DNA of 64,000 nucleotides. Origin: Guyanagaster necrorhizus. Lineage: Eukaryota > Basidiomycota > Agaricomycetes > Agaricales > Physalacriaceae. Shown piece after piece: positions 49,531 through 62,012 of the stretch. The DNA lies in NCBI RefSeq assembly GCF_019112545.1, contig NW_025064896.1, positions 431,198 to 495,197 on the forward strand, given 5' to 3'. The notes beneath the pieces are model-generated. The model made no database searches. It was not told the origin of the DNA and saw only the letters and a program-made list of their open reading frames with translations. Numbering within the stretch: position 1 is the stretch's first letter; every line of letters starts with the position of its first letter. The translations under genes and the position numbers were made by a program.

Positions 49531-51187
49531 ACAAGCTTCTACATGCTCCAGTCTACCTCATATTTAAAAGATTAGTGAAGGAGGGCAGAAACAGCACCAA
49601 AGAATCGAACCAGGTTCAGCGGACTCAGTGTTCCAGTGACTTGCACCACGATGCCGTTGGTTTCACCTGTCGACTCCGAGCTGGTATCTCGCCATTGTCT
49701 CCATCGCTCTTAGCAACTACTTTGCTGTAGAGGACCCAGGAGATCAACAAGAGGAAGATACGCTCAACGCGAACTGGCGGCTCCTGATGCCGATAAGTAC
49801 AAGCACCCTGACAATGTCATCGCTATCAAGCACGTTCCCAACCAGCGCTGTTGGAGATTCAAAGGCGGCCATCGAAAAGTTTTGCTAAATGCTGTTTCTA
49901 TAGGCATTCAATTCATTCCTCGAAGCTTTGGAGGGCAGCAGCGACCTGTTTCTCAACACCAAGATTTAGGATTCAACATCAGTAGATGATTTATCATCCG
50001 TCCATTTAACTGGCCCCGGTTGACCAAAATTGTCCCCATTTCTGCGCAGTGTGGCTTTATGCATATACAATGAATAAATCGATATTGCATCACGACGAGA
50101 TCCCTCAACACATTTTACATCCAAATTCAAGATCGAACTTTAGAAATTTAGATACGTCGGGCATAACACAGCGATCGAATGCCGCAAAAATGCACTCCCT
50201 AGACTGCACTGTTCGAGGAAAACAACTAACTCCCACAAACAAGGCTACCACCAGGGTTCGAACCCGGAATTCTTAGTGGACACATAAGCCACACAGCGAC
50301 ACTTAAGACAAAGTATATGAAAGGAACAACCGTATTTTATTGTAAGCTCAGGTAAAGATCTCATTCGTGTCCATATCCCAAGTAAGTCGGAAGCAGCAAC
50401 GAGACTCGGAGTTGTAACGAAAAGAGAACTTCCAAACGAGAAATCTGCATGCTGTCGTTTTGGCATTCGACAGTGGTACCACGCCGGAGCTGTTGAGATG
50501 GAGCTAGGGTACACATTTAGTGGCCTTTCCGTCAGTTGCAAAGAAGGGCATAATCAGAATAAGGACAAAAAGGTGCAGTACAACTTCGGACGGTCAGTCT
50601 TCCCCGGCATTCTTGCTCCTCATTACAGGGGTATTCGTGTCAACGGGGACGCTCTGTCAGATACATTGTCTTGCAAGGTCGATGCTTACCTCTCCTTGCG
50701 AGGAAAATGGAAAAAGTACGATCCTCCGCCACAGCGCGACACTGGTAAGGGCAGTCGTAGCCTCGATGGCATACAAGGACGTCACTCCGAGGAAGACCTG
50801 TTGGGCGCGCGAAAGAAGCGACCAGTGCAATGCAGGAGAGCACAATGCACTTACTACGACTTGCGCGCCGATTGTTGGTGAGGCCGGCTTAACGGATACT
50901 GACGCAGCCCTGCGACGACCTATTTATCCGCGCCGAGACAATCTTTGGGTGTGCTTGAACATTAATGGATGACATTTAGATAACATCGAGAGGCACTTTT
51001 GGTACCTTTTTTTTTGGAGCAGGATTTGTTGCGACGCGGAAATAACCTCCCGGTACCGAGGATTTGCCAGTCCTACCTGTTAGAAAGGGGTTCAACTTCG
51101 TCATCCACTTTTGCCGAGCATGTGGAAAGACATCTAGAGGAAGAGCAATGCGCGCGCTTCTTCGTCGACGGTACGATTGACTTTCTC
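49531..51187. other. No supported gene
   Basis: Overlapping frames on both strands at 50498-50970 have no recognisable domain. Two tRNA B-box-like stretches on the minus strand (near 49604-49615 and 50258-50275) are discussed under rejected items. Confidence 0.4.
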
Positions 51188-52217
51188 TCAGAACCATCCA
51201 TTCCGCTGGCCGACAGCACTGCTGAAATTGAAAGGTACGTGCTGTAATAAGGAGGAGGCTTTTTCGAGATGTTGGAGGGCGTTTCTGGCATCAATAAGGG
51301 ACATCATTATTTTATCTACGTGGCGTTGAAGCTTGACATCGAGACCCCATTCCCAAGCAAAGTGCTGAAGGGCGTTCCTTGCAAATTCGACAGATGGAAT
51401 AGCGTGCATAATAATCCCACTGCATGCCTTGCCAAGGATCGATGTTAACATCCATATTGTCACAAGTATCATGACATCATTCTGGTGTGACTGCGCCCAC
51501 AAGGTCAGAGGAACCATGTTATACCGACCTGATATCTCTTGTGATGCGTCCGCAGCACGAGAATAGGTGTCATGGAGGGTCGATGGAATGTATTGGACGA
51601 TCAGAAGCAAGGATTGGCTGACAGAATTACGAGCACCGCCAAAGCAATGAGGATATCAGGCACTGAAATGATCAAATTAGCGAGCAAAAGAGAATCAGGA
51701 GATAAGAATCAACGAGATGATAACTTGCAGCCTAGTCCGAAATCAACAGTTCTGGATATCATAATGGATGTTTTCTCGACAATGACTTCGATCCCGCCAG
51801 GGCCTTGGAGCAGTGATTCGGCAAGTCCTGATGATGGTGGTGGTGGTCAAGCAATATCTGACGGATTTCATAACTTGGAGCTTACCTCGACTGAAACGAA
51901 CTACCGTTTGGTATATGATGGTCCGCTTTCTTGTAGTTTCCGGGGGCTGCGTTGGCAGCTTCCCATGCTACTCTTGCGGCTTCCAACCTTGGTATGTAGC
52001 TCAACTGCATTACTCATTACATGTAACGCACTGCCCCTTGCATCTGGTTGTCTAGCTCCTGCATCTGGCGCTCAAAAGTCTTCTCGTCTGTCGTTGACAA
52101 GTCCGATGCTGTTTCAAACTCGTCACTGGAGGCCGTCGAAGGTTCGGAAGGGCGTTGGTCACGAAACAGGAATAGAACGGACTTGAATTTCCTCTTTTGA
52201 CACACGGTTTTGCGTCA
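51188..52217 (-). CDS. Unrecognised protein, spliced, with a membrane segment
   Basis: The 3' frame (51610-51188) reads a hydrophobic segment NDVMILVTIWMLTSILGKAC and a helical tail rich in Leu and His. Upstream pieces on the same strand include FERQMQELDNQMQG (about 52030-52060), a coiled-coil-like helix, and PRLEAARVAWEAANAAPG (about 51940-51990), joined by a short putative intron. The likely start is the ATG near 52217, only about 65 bp from the divergent helicase start, so the two would share a promoter region. Exon joins are not settled and no family is recognised. Confidence 0.4.
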
Positions 52218-52281
52218 TGGCTGATGTTATCAGTAGCACCTTCTCTCTACGTTCACTCCGCTCACTCATCGACGGATAGCA

Positions 52282-55102
52282 ATGACGACGCCTACGCCCA
52301 AGAGAAAGCATCTCGAGATCATCCAGGTTCTCATCAGTCACCCCAACTACTACGGTATTCGAATCCGCCAGCACGTTGTGGATGAGACCTGTATCACGGA
52401 ACGGATGTTGGATATCTTCAGTACTGAGAGAGGGACTGGAGCCGAAAGGGCAGATCCGCTTGGGATATCGGTCGGGTACACCAAAGAAGGAAGGCTCGCC
52501 GCGTTGGCAGTTGCAGACAAAGAACGATGTTGCATTATCGAGTTTGCAAGTCTTCCACCACCTAACAGACAACAGAAGATGGAAATCTTGCAGAAACACG
52601 TACTCTGTCGTTCCATTGGCGAGCTCTATGCATTTGATGCTGCCAAGCTTGCGATGGTCCTGTGGTCAGAGCTCGGTGTGAAGGTCACGCGTGCCATCGA
52701 CATCCAGTCCGTCTTCACTGATACCGACTTCCCATCCGATCGCAAGCCTCTGTCTGCCATCCAGGCTTGTTTCGGTGACTCGGATAACTGCAAGCTGAAC
52801 GAGAAGAACATCGATCAAATCTTCAATGATCTCACATACAATTTTGAAGAGATCAGCCAGATGCGCACGGACATTCTTGGAAGAGCTTGGATTTCATGCA
52901 TACTTCCATCGCATGAAAACGGGATATCCACTTTCAGTACCGCAAAGCCCATCAATACCAGTGAGCTGAGTGGACAAGTGGGTGGCATCATGCCAGGTCT
53001 TCCATGCTGAACTGACAAATTCATTTACCTTTCTAGCTCCTGGATACACTGAATGTCTTAGCTCGCGTCTCAGAAGACTCCCGTCGTGTCAGCCACTTGA
53101 TGCCCACGGAGACAGATCATCAATTCTCTGATGCTCGAGCCTCAGCTGCCTCTATCGATGGAACATCCATTGATGCTCATGCCTCAGCATACAAGACCCG
53201 ATTTCACAAGTCTCAGGTATGCAATGAGATGGTTTCTACTAATTCTAGGCCTGACAATTCTTGTTATAGAATGTAATCACCACGTTTCAACTTGAATCAG
53301 GCGAGCAGATACAGCGCCGTGGACAGATCAGCTCTGTCGATGGAAAGTCAGCTACAGTCAACTTTGACACATCTGTTATGAGTGACAACAAGAATGTCAT
53401 CTCTATCATCAGTACAGATCGTGATCTGCCAACTTCAGCTGAAGGAAAACGTGATGGTTTTATCAGGCATATCTTACAGGGGGATCTTACCATCTTCAAA
53501 GACAACCCATGGATCTGCAATATACTGCTCTATCATGATACTATTGATAATGGTGCAGATCAATCCTCTCTTGAATGGCCTGGTAGTTGGTTTCCTTCCT
53601 CTCAACCAGATACTCAGATATCCACAGCCAGGCCATTATCTGATTGCAACCCTGCCTCTCACCATCTCAATGAATCCCAGCAACAAGCTCTTGATCATAT
53701 GCTTTCTTCATATCCTATTACTCTCATCCAAGGTCCACCTGGTACAGGCAAAACCTCAGTCATAGCTACATTTGTTCACCATGCTCTGGCTGAAGGAAAG
53801 TCTGGTATCTGGTTGATTGCACAATCAAATGTTGCTGTAAAGAATATTGCAGAGAAACTATTGCAGACTAATTTTACGGATTGGAAACTTTTGGTCTCTG
53901 AAGATTTTCATAATGACTGGTAATTTACTTCTCTTTCTGATTGTATCTACATCTTATTAAATGTTTATAGGCATGATAATCTTTATACTAAGATTCAGCA
54001 ACATATTATTCTCTCTACACAGTTCTGGAGGCTATCTGCAAAAAAACTACATGGATCTAGAGTCTTTCTTTGCACTCTCAGTATGCTTTCAAATCCACAT
54101 ATCTCCAGATTTACAGAAGTTGTTGCATTGAGATGTGCAGTGGTTGATGAAGCTAGTCAGATCAAAATAGCTGACTATCTCAATATCTTTATAGGATTTT
54201 CCTCCTTACGGAAGATATGCTTCATTGGAGATGATAAACAGTGTAAGTATTTTTTCTGGATTTTGCCTATTTTGCTTATTTGCTGCAGTACCACCATTTG
54301 GGACAGACAATGTTAACAATCTCAGAAGCATATTTGAGATAGATCATTTACGTGAAAATGCATTTTTACTCAATATCCAATGTATGTTTGTTTTGATTTT
54401 TAGACTGATTATTGACTTTCTCTTATAGATCGCATGCCTCCACAGTTAGGAGATTTTATATCTCAAGCAGTTTATAACAATGAGTTGAAGTCAAATCCGC
54501 TACATCCAATTCAAAATGACATTATTGCTTGTCATTTTGTTGATGTAATTGATGGTCAAGAACGACGGAGCACATCTCAGTCATTTACAGTAAGTTTATT
54601 TTATTTAAAATGATATATATTCATTTAATGCTATATAATTTAGAATGATGCTGAAGCAGCTGTTGCAATACAGCTTGCTCATTATCTTCAAGAACAACAG
54701 ATGTCATATAAGATAATTACACCATATGACAGTCAAAGAAACAAGATTCAAAAGGATATGTCAAAAGTAGATGGACTTGATTGGTATGATAAATGTTTCA
54801 ATGTTGATTCATTTCAAGGTTGAAATCTTCTATTCATACTAAAGCTATTCTAATATTTGCCTTTAGGAAATGAAGAAGATTACATTATCATCTCTCTTGT
54901 TCGATCTCGTTCAATTGGATTTCTCAAGAGCATGAGACGTACCAATGTAATGCTCACCCGATGCAAGAAAGGAATGTATATACTTACTAGTCGCTCTTTT
55001 ATTGATGGGGCTGGTGGAGATTCCTTGGCTGGAGAGTTAGCCAATCATATTGGAAAGAAGGCATGGCTGACTGTAGAGGATGTAATCCAAGGCAGGATTT
55101 AG
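52282..55102 (+). CDS. UPF1-like superfamily 1 RNA/DNA helicase, 820 aa
   Basis: Eight exons (52282-52977, 53037-53216, 53270-53919, 53971-54242, 54289-54381, 54429-54589, 54644-54818, 54867-55102) join in frame over seven GT-AG introns of 46-59 bp. The C-terminal half has the ordered SF1B motifs: GPPGTGKTSVI (I), IAQSNVAV (Ia), VVDEASQ (II), IGDDKQLPPFG (III), NIQYRMPPQLGDF (IV), DSFQGNEEDYIIISLVRS (V) and NVMLTRCKKGMYIL (VI). Such helicases act in RNA decay or RNA silencing (Upf1, Hrr1/SAD-3 and SDE3 groups). The N-terminal 230 residues have no zinc-binding CH domain; their pattern loosely recalls a degenerate 3'-5' exonuclease fold (AFDAAKLAMVLW, then RTDILGRAWISC). The 3' half is CpG-poor. 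Assignment to one group needs a tree. Confidence 0.9.
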
Positions 55103-55258
55103 GCAAAATAGCTATCCATTATAGAGGATGTTACCTCTAGTTTATCATTGGTATTTCAAAAACTTTATGTATTCATTCAAAAAATGAAGTTACTGAAATA
55201 TCAGTGATAAACTATAGATTTCATTGCTCTATCTTGATCTATACATCAAATAAGACAA

Positions 55259-57667
55259 TTATAAATGAGTCCTAGCAACATTTTCTGAATGTATATCTAA
55301 ACAAAAGATATTCTGCATACTTCTAAGAACATCAGCAAGAGTAGATATAAAAGCAGATGTAGATGTAAAAGAATTAGAAAATTTGGATTCAATCCCAAAC
55401 TTTATCATACTAGATCCAGCAAGATCTACATCCAGATGTGAATATGCTTTATCTGCAGAGATGTGTTATAAGCACTTACAGTTTATACCATAACCATCCT
55501 CATATATTGCACCAAATCTGATTGAGAGTCAAAGAGGAAGAGAAGTGGAATAACCAAGCAACATACCCTGTACCCCGAAAGAGGTGACCAGCACTAAGCC
55601 CACTTGTACATAGCTTCCAGCATGAACTCTGTCCAAATAATGGATCCTCAAAGAGTGGTGTATGTTCTCGAAGCTCTGGGCATAGCATCTGCCGTAGACC
55701 CATAAGATGGCGATCAATCCCTTTGCCTGTTGCAGCTTCGCGGGTTAATCTGGTATGTACTTTGATAGCTGACTCAAGTGCAGCGCGTTTGGATTCTGCC
55801 TGCAAGAAACTCAGCTACACCAGCACATGTGTATCTGGCATATATACCGTTACACGACCATCAACCATCGCCAAGCAGAATGCACGACTCTCTCGGGTCA
55901 GCGTCCGGATAGTTTCTGTGCGTCCTTTGTCGAACATCCGTGTCAGCGCAGTCTCATACGTCGCGGTGAATTGTCCCCGCATCTTGTACCATGTCACCTG
56001 CAGCGCCATCTGTATGAACGCGTCAGGAGCCAATTTCGCTGGCATCTCATCAGTACGCAAGAAAATAACACAATGAAAGATGCTCAAGTACCGGCTCCCT
56101 TGATCCAGTCTACCCCATAATCCGAGAACCAGAAAACACTATCATCCGAGTCCTCAATGATCCTCTCGGCACGTTTCTTCGCCATACCACACTCTTCCTT
56201 GATGAAGTCGTCGACAACCCAGTCTAGCCGGTCCCACCTCTGGCCTCGTGATGGAAGAGAGGAATCATTCTCGAAATGAGATTCATTGATACCTTGGATA
56301 ATTCCATACTCGGCGACAATGCTTGGAACTAACGCGTCGCATGGAGAGTGCTCGCCCACGGCGCCAGAACGCGCTGCGGGGTCAACGACGAGGGTGAAAG
56401 CTTTATCAAACCATCTGTTACCAACGTTGCTTGCTGTCGAACGAATGACATGGAGGTGGGAGTTGAAAGAATATTCTTTCGTTGATGGGTTCGGTGATGT
56501 AGGGTCTTCATAAATTTCGTTGTCAAGGCTCAGTACCATGAGCGAATTCGACAGTGTTGTGTGTACCATTTTGTTGGACTCAGAAAGAGCAAGAAGATGT
56601 TCGAAGTTCTAGGGCCAGCTATCAGAAAAGAATCCGCACAGTTCAAGGACGAATACGCACTTCTGACCATTTGTCACGATCATCCGCACTCAAAAGTCCG
56701 ATGGAAACCGGTTCTTCGCCATCGATCAGTCGCTGTTCAGCATCCGAAACAACAGCCTCTAGGTATCGCGCCAAATGGCCAACGTCCATCGAAACGGAAG
56801 GCGACTCCATGACAGAAACTCTGTAGAACCATCCATGTACCATAACTACGATGTTATAGGCGAATGGATCCGTCGGTAGAGGTACAGGTGATAAGACGTC
56901 GCAAGAATGCTTCGGTATCCGCGCAACGTTAAACATTTTTGATGTGCTTTCTCTTAGCCAGATACCTAGACCACTTCAGATTCCAAGGACACGACAGATA
57001 TCCACAAAGCACACCTGTCCGCGTAGTATCCGGGTATAACTCCTGCCTGAACTTCCTAAGCGAAAGTCGAGCTGGACCAATTAGAGGGTACGCACGTTTC
57101 AAGTTTGATTTTGAACTCCAATATTCGATGAAGCAACCAAGCCGCTCTCTTAATCTGCCATCTGGAGAACCCAGTCTTGAAGTGGCCATCTTGTCGTTCC
57201 TTCTCCGATACAGGAATGTTCGCATCGTCCTCGAAAGCAAGCCACCAATTAGAATTGATGAGCAACGGAGCTCTCCATTCCATATACGCGTTGTTCATCC
57301 AAAAATTGTCATCCAGCCAGTTGTTCGGAGATGCTCTGTCAAGTTCTCCAGACAAAATAAGAATGCGAGCGCATTTCAAAAGGAAGGAGACAAACGCACC
57401 CAGCAGTCTATCCTGACAGAGTTTTCCTACACCTGATGCAAATTCATCAGCCCACTGAGCACGAAGTCGACGAGACACATCGAGAGCATCATCATCCAGC
57501 CCTTTCTTGGAGGCATCTTCTAGCAAAAAGGGCTCTAAGGATGTTAGGTATTTGTCTAGCGTTTTACGGAGAGCAGGGACTGGTAGACGCAGCAGCGTAG
57601 GTGTCGTAGTGGTCATTTTTGGAGAGTATCGTCGAATATGGAGTGCAGACCGTGTAGGTAGCATCAT
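55259..57667 (-). CDS. CAT2: Carnitine O-acetyltransferase
   Basis: Eight exons on the minus strand (57667-57096, 57055-57006, 56965-56661, 56608-56092, 56038-55854, 55799-55567, 55517-55480, 55425-55259) give 688 residues. The enzyme moves acetyl groups between CoA and carnitine to carry them across mitochondrial and peroxisomal membranes. Family blocks in order: LPVPALRKTLDKYL, WLDDNFWMNNAYMEWRAPLL, MFNVARIP, WSENFEHLLALSESN, WFDKAFTLVVD, the catalytic-His box GEHSPCDA, KLAPDAFIQMALQ, IDRHLMGLRQML, and the carboxy-terminal GYGINYLAG with IKFGIESK. The N-terminus (MMLPTRSALHIRRYSP) looks like a mitochondrial presequence; a downstream Met (57616) could give a form without it. It converges on the helicase with a 156-bp gap. 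Confidence 0.9.
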
Positions 57668-58353
57668 TAAGGTCCTTGACGGAGAAACGAGGATTTCTAC
57701 GGCGAATGAGAGCAAATCATGACTGTACGACGTTGTTGGAGAGAGGAGGAAGCCGTTATCGGATCGCATCGGCCCGAATGGTGCTCCTGCAACGTCCCTC
57801 AGTCCTCTGCCTCTTCATTTCACCTGCCGATGTCGCTCGAGCACAGACAAAAGGACCCCCAAAAATGTTTTCCCGGCATATAATCCCGAGTTGAACTTGT
57901 CGTAGAGGTGCAGCAGGCAGACGCGTCTCACAGATACGTGCCAAAGAACGACAACACTTGCTCACTAAGGACTACAAGTCTGCTGTCCGTCTCCCACTGC
58001 ATCCTTTTATGGTGAGTCCCACTGTTTGGACGTCGCTCAGCTGCTCAAGCAACAACCTAAGTATATCAAGTGCAGATGCACCTCCCACATATTACACATC
58101 AGATCCAATCGAGTGATCCGCGAACGCAAAGACGCAAAGGTGGGAGGAGCACAACATTATAAGCGCATTCTATGTAGACGAAGAGATCACTATGATTGAT
58201 GAAAAAAGAGAAGTCGCTAGCAACTTTTCTGTTTCTTGATCAGAGCAGGTGACAATTCAGCACTTACAAACCGATGTGTATTGGCTTTAAATCCAAAAAT
58301 CCGAAAAATGTTCGATACGGACAATGCAGGAGAAAGACAGTACAATACTTATC
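57668..58353. other. Intergenic, no supported gene
   Basis: This is the upstream region of the carnitine acetyltransferase and downstream region of the coiled-coil gene. It contains only short frames; no RNA gene or repeat is seen. Confidence 0.5.
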
Positions 58354-59397
58354 TCACCATTTCCAAGCATGCTTTGACTTCTTCGGAGTCAATTCAACAA
58401 GCTTCACCTCGCGTTCTCTCTCGTCCACGCCAAACATAGTCCTCAAGCCATCGATCTCCTGTGACTTTGCTTGCATGCGCTCAGTAGCTTCACGAGCGTT
58501 GTTTCTGCTGATGTCAAGAGTCTCCGCCTCTGCCTGGAGCTGGGCCTGCGCCGTCTCGTACTTGGTGCGCGCCGCAAGGAAGGTGGCTTCGTTCTTCTGG
58601 AGAGTGGCAAGGGCTCGAGCATGGGCAGTGTGGGCTTGTGACTCGCGCCGTCGACGGAAGAATGACTTATCGTCAATAGAGCATAGTGCACGATACTACC
58701 TTTATGGCTGCTTTCTGTAAGCTCTGGAGCTCGGACAACTCTTGAATAGCCACTGCCAAAGCTTGCTTTTCGACCTTGCCTTCGGTTTTGATGACCTTGG
58801 AGAGACGTTCGTTGTCTTTTGCTGCAAAAGGCGATGTGAGTGCGCAGTCGTCTAGTAGATAATAAATGCACCTTCTGTCTTCTGGATTTTAGACAACTGC
58901 TTTGCAGACAACGATGCGTCGGCAGAGGCCGCTCTGTTGTGGAGGCTTTCGTCTGCTTCGGCTTTGGCATTTGGGCCAGTTGTTGCGGCACCGCCAATAA
59001 AGGTAGAACCGACTATAGGATTTCCATCGGGGTTGGTGAACACGCTCCGCTTGGAGACTGAGGCAGAGCGATATATTGAAGCTCCCCGATTTAGCGAGTC
59101 CTTGGGAATGAACGACGTGGAAGAGTGGATGGACGGTGCATTCTCTGCTTTGCGCAAGATGGGACCGGTATGAGTAGACGAGACGGATTGTTCGAGTAAA
59201 TCTGCAGCTGGAAGCCAACCTTCTGAACCGTTCGGATGAATCACCTTGCGACCCTTGTCTGGAACCTCAGCATCGCCGCCGTTGTATACGGTAGGGTCGA
59301 CCGTGAGTGGCTTGTCGAGAATTTGAGGCGGAGTGGACATGGGGGTGAGCGGTGCGTCAAAGTAGATGGACGAGGTTTCGCTGGAATGTGCAGGCAT
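58354..59397 (-). CDS. Coiled-coil protein, possibly Ncp1-like
   Basis: Three exons (59397-58872, 58821-58700, 58665-58354) give 319 residues. The N-terminal 175 residues are Ser/Pro-rich and contain HPNGSEGWLPAADLLEQS and a repeat-free linker with SVSKRSVFTNPDGNP. From about residue 165 a long charged helix runs to the end (LSKVIKTEGKVEKQALAVAI, QAQLQAEAETLDISRNNARE), a clear coiled coil. The tail is VKLVELTPKKSKHAWKW. Conserved fungal proteins with this layout have been labelled DNA-binding protein Ncp1; I recall that label but cannot verify it. The second intron is only 34 bp, so that join is less certain. Confidence 0.7.
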
Positions 59398-59448
59398 GTA
59401 AGAGAACGATGTGGAATAGTGATGTCATATTACATTTACAACTTTCCT

Positions 59449-60279
59449 CTACAAGATCTTGGCAATCTCAGCATCAATACTCTCCGGAGTCGTCGTCGAC
59501 GCCCACCGATGCACGACCTTGCCCTCCTTGTTGACGAGGAATTTTTCAAAGTTCCACTGTCCCATCATGAGAAGATCACCAGTAACCTAGAGTCAAAACT
59601 CCCACCTTGATCCTGGTAAGCCCCAAAAGACCAGCCTTTTCATTCTTCAGCCACTTGTACACCTCATTGGTATTGTCGCCATTCACATCCGATTTCTTCA
59701 TCAGGGGGAAAGTGACACCGTGGTTCCTGGAGCAGAATTCACCAATGGCTTCGTCGTCTTTAGGCTCCTGCCCACCAAACTTTTGAGAAACGTCAACTGC
59801 GTGAATCTCCCTCGTAAACTCGATGGAGCGCATACCTGATTGCATGGGAAACCAAGGATGACAAAGTCGCGGTCCTTGTACTTGTCATACAACCCTTGAA
59901 GACCTACAGGAACATTAGATCTGGTTTCTTTTGTAACGGACTAAAGAAACCGCACCTGTGTATTGGGGGGTAAATCCACTATGCACGGTTTGTGAACAAC
60001 GAGAACAAGTATCCAATCTTGGGATAAATACCATTTTGATGCCGTATTGACGATCAGGATAGTCTTTCCTTGCAGCTCCGCAAAGTCATACGTTTTGTTA
60101 CCAGGCAGCGTCGCCTTGAGCGAGTAGAAGCCAGATTCAGTAGACAGGTATCGAGTTGGGTAGGTGAAGAGAGATGATACTGGTGCAAGTCGTGGTAAAG
60201 TGCTACGATGATGAGAGCAGGACGATCTCAAAGCAATAAATAGAGTCGGTTTGCTGATGAATCCTCGAGGCGTGATCAT
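59449..60279 (-). CDS. GPX: Glutathione peroxidase-like thiol peroxidase, mitochondrial
   Basis: Five exons (60279-60032, 59978-59956, 59903-59836, 59779-59606, 59556-59449) give 206 residues. One exon is only 23 bp and carries the active-site stretch. The peroxidase triad is visible: Cys in [11 protein letters not shown], Gln in FGGQEP and Trp in KWNFEKF. The active residue is a normal TGT Cys, so it is a Cys-type enzyme that reduces hydroperoxides, usually with thioredoxin. LGFPCNQ carries a likely resolving Cys nearby. The first 50 residues are basic and hydroxylated, ending RYLSTESGF, typical of a mitochondrial presequence. No in-frame Met follows it before the core, so a cytosolic form from this gene is unlikely. 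Confidence 0.92.
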
Positions 60280-60366
60280 AGCTGTGAAATCCTTGAAATT
60301 CCCGGTTGTAACAATTGCCGGATCTATGTAATCGGCCCGAACCTAGTCTCCGCCATCCCGGGATCT

Positions 60367-62012
60367 CTAGTAGGCTATCTGCTCCACGCTCCCAAGCCCT
60401 TCAGCGAACAGCCCACGGAACCGCTTCCTACATCGGGAGCCCTTCAGTCTGCCTATATCACCACGAAGCTCCTTTAGAACCCAAGCATACCCTCTCGGCT
60501 TGCGTAAGAGAACAGTATAGAATGCATTACAGCCGAGCCTAGTTATGGTTAATGACTGACGTCGCGAATAAGAAACAACTAACCAGTCGACCTCGGCCTT
60601 GTTCACGGTAATTTTCGCATCGAGACTCTTGGCCACGTGTGTTCGCGACGTGTTTCGGAACGACGCATAGAAGTACGCGATCATCTGCTTTACGGTACCT
60701 GGGGACCGAAATTAGGATGGAATCACGATAGGTAAAATAAAGATACGTACGATAGACCATTTTTCCGCGCTTAGATGAGTCTATACCCCACTCACTAATG
60801 TATCCATGCATCTTCATGGCGCTCAAAACAAAGTTCTGATAAACATTCAGATGCACGACACGCTCCGAGTTCAGTTTATGGTCAAAGAAAATAACATGAA
60901 TGCGTCTTTTGGTCAGTCTGTACCGGACGTGCCAGCTTATGAATATCATACTGGATGGGACATACTGGAGCATCTTATACACAAAAGCAGATCCTGGTCG
61001 CCGTATCTTGTTGACCGTTAAAGTATTGCGCAAATCTGAAATATTTTCAGTCTTTGAACGGTTCAAAGAATGCCGTCACGACTTACGGACGTCGTGATAT
61101 CGGGCATAATCACCAGACACAGACAGATGTTTCATGTTGATTGCATAACCACACCACAGGAAAGCTAGGAAAGTTTGAGAAAAACACGAAGATGGACAGG
61201 ATGTGCTCGCTTACATTGTTGATGAGGATTAGTCACATTCAAAACGTGATGACCATAGTCAAAGTTCGTCATCGTTTTTTCTTTCGATATGAAGCAACCA
61301 TACTCCGGGTGGCCTATCCAACATTGAAAAGAAAGAATGACACTTTGACAGAATATGTACCTTCGTTCATCATGCAGAGAAATTCCCTCGCATGGGTCAA
61401 GGAAACGGTGATCAACAAATAATCATCAGTTTGTCTAAGCAATACCTATGAGGACCACGTCAACACACGTTCAACCCGCCACCGAGATAAAACATACGCT
61501 TTGGGGATCCTCCGTAAACTGCTTAAACCTCTTCTCAAGGTCGCCATAGAAAAACGCACAGAGAATAGAGGAGAGAACCGAACCCTGCGGAATCCCAAAC
61601 ACCTGTCGATAATAGTCCTGTCCAATCTACATCGAGCAACAAGTCACGATACAATTTCAGGGATTATTACTGGAACTGACCTTGACAATATTTTCCGTGA
61701 TATGTTGCTCAAGCAAGTCCCATATTTCGTGCCGTTTAGACCGAGGGTAAACCACCTACTCTGGTGAAAATCCAGGCTTATAGATACGAGATGAAGTTTT
61801 ACCTGATCAACAAAAATCGTATGCCGCAAGGCCCCCGCGAGCTGCGTGGCGTACTCAAGAAAATGTGGACGAGCGTCTGAGATAGTTATCAATCCAGGGG
61901 AAAAAATCGACGAGTGTGAGTCACCTGCGGGAAGAGCCTCCTTGGCAAACCTACGCTTGATTTTGCCTGCGGTAGAGGACACCTTGCCGTATCTTTGGTA
62001 CACATAATTTTC
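60367..62012 (-). pseudogene. TERT: Telomerase reverse transcriptase, C-terminal half only (5'-truncated)
   Basis: Ten exons (62012-61925, 61876-61803, 61755-61681, 61626-61498, 61445-61361, 61313-61215, 61164-61087, 61035-60751, 60698-60584, 60538-60367) join without a stop into 399 residues. Recognisable TERT motifs: the segment after motif A (ENYVYQRYGKVSSTAGKIKR), motif B' (GIPQGSVLSS then FFYGDLE), motif C (RQTDDYLLIT, two catalytic Asp), motif D (GHPEYGCFISKEKT), motif E (LWCGYAINMK), and the C-terminal extension (VYQNFVLSAMKMHGY, then NKAEVDWLGCNAF). The TEN domain, RNA-binding domain and motifs 1, 2 and A, which should lie upstream, are absent from 62013-62347, and the Dicer gene begins there. 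Without motif A it cannot polymerise. The first exon begins at a good 3' splice site. Confidence 0.88.

Noticed and set aside
49600..49690. Second tRNA-like stretch (GGTTCGATTC, minus strand)
   Set aside because: The T-stem pairs poorly and no cloverleaf could be drawn. It may be a SINE relic but cannot be supported from one copy.
50245..50320. tRNA gene on the minus strand (T-arm-like CCGGG-TTCGAAC-CCTGG and acceptor-like tail)
   Set aside because: No matching 5' acceptor or D-arm could be found upstream. It is at best a tRNA-derived 3' half, perhaps SINE-like.
55453..55479. A 27-nt intron in the carnitine acetyltransferase
   Set aside because: Using the later acceptor at 55426 gives a 54-nt intron and restores the family sequence GINYLAG; the 27-nt choice adds non-conserved residues.
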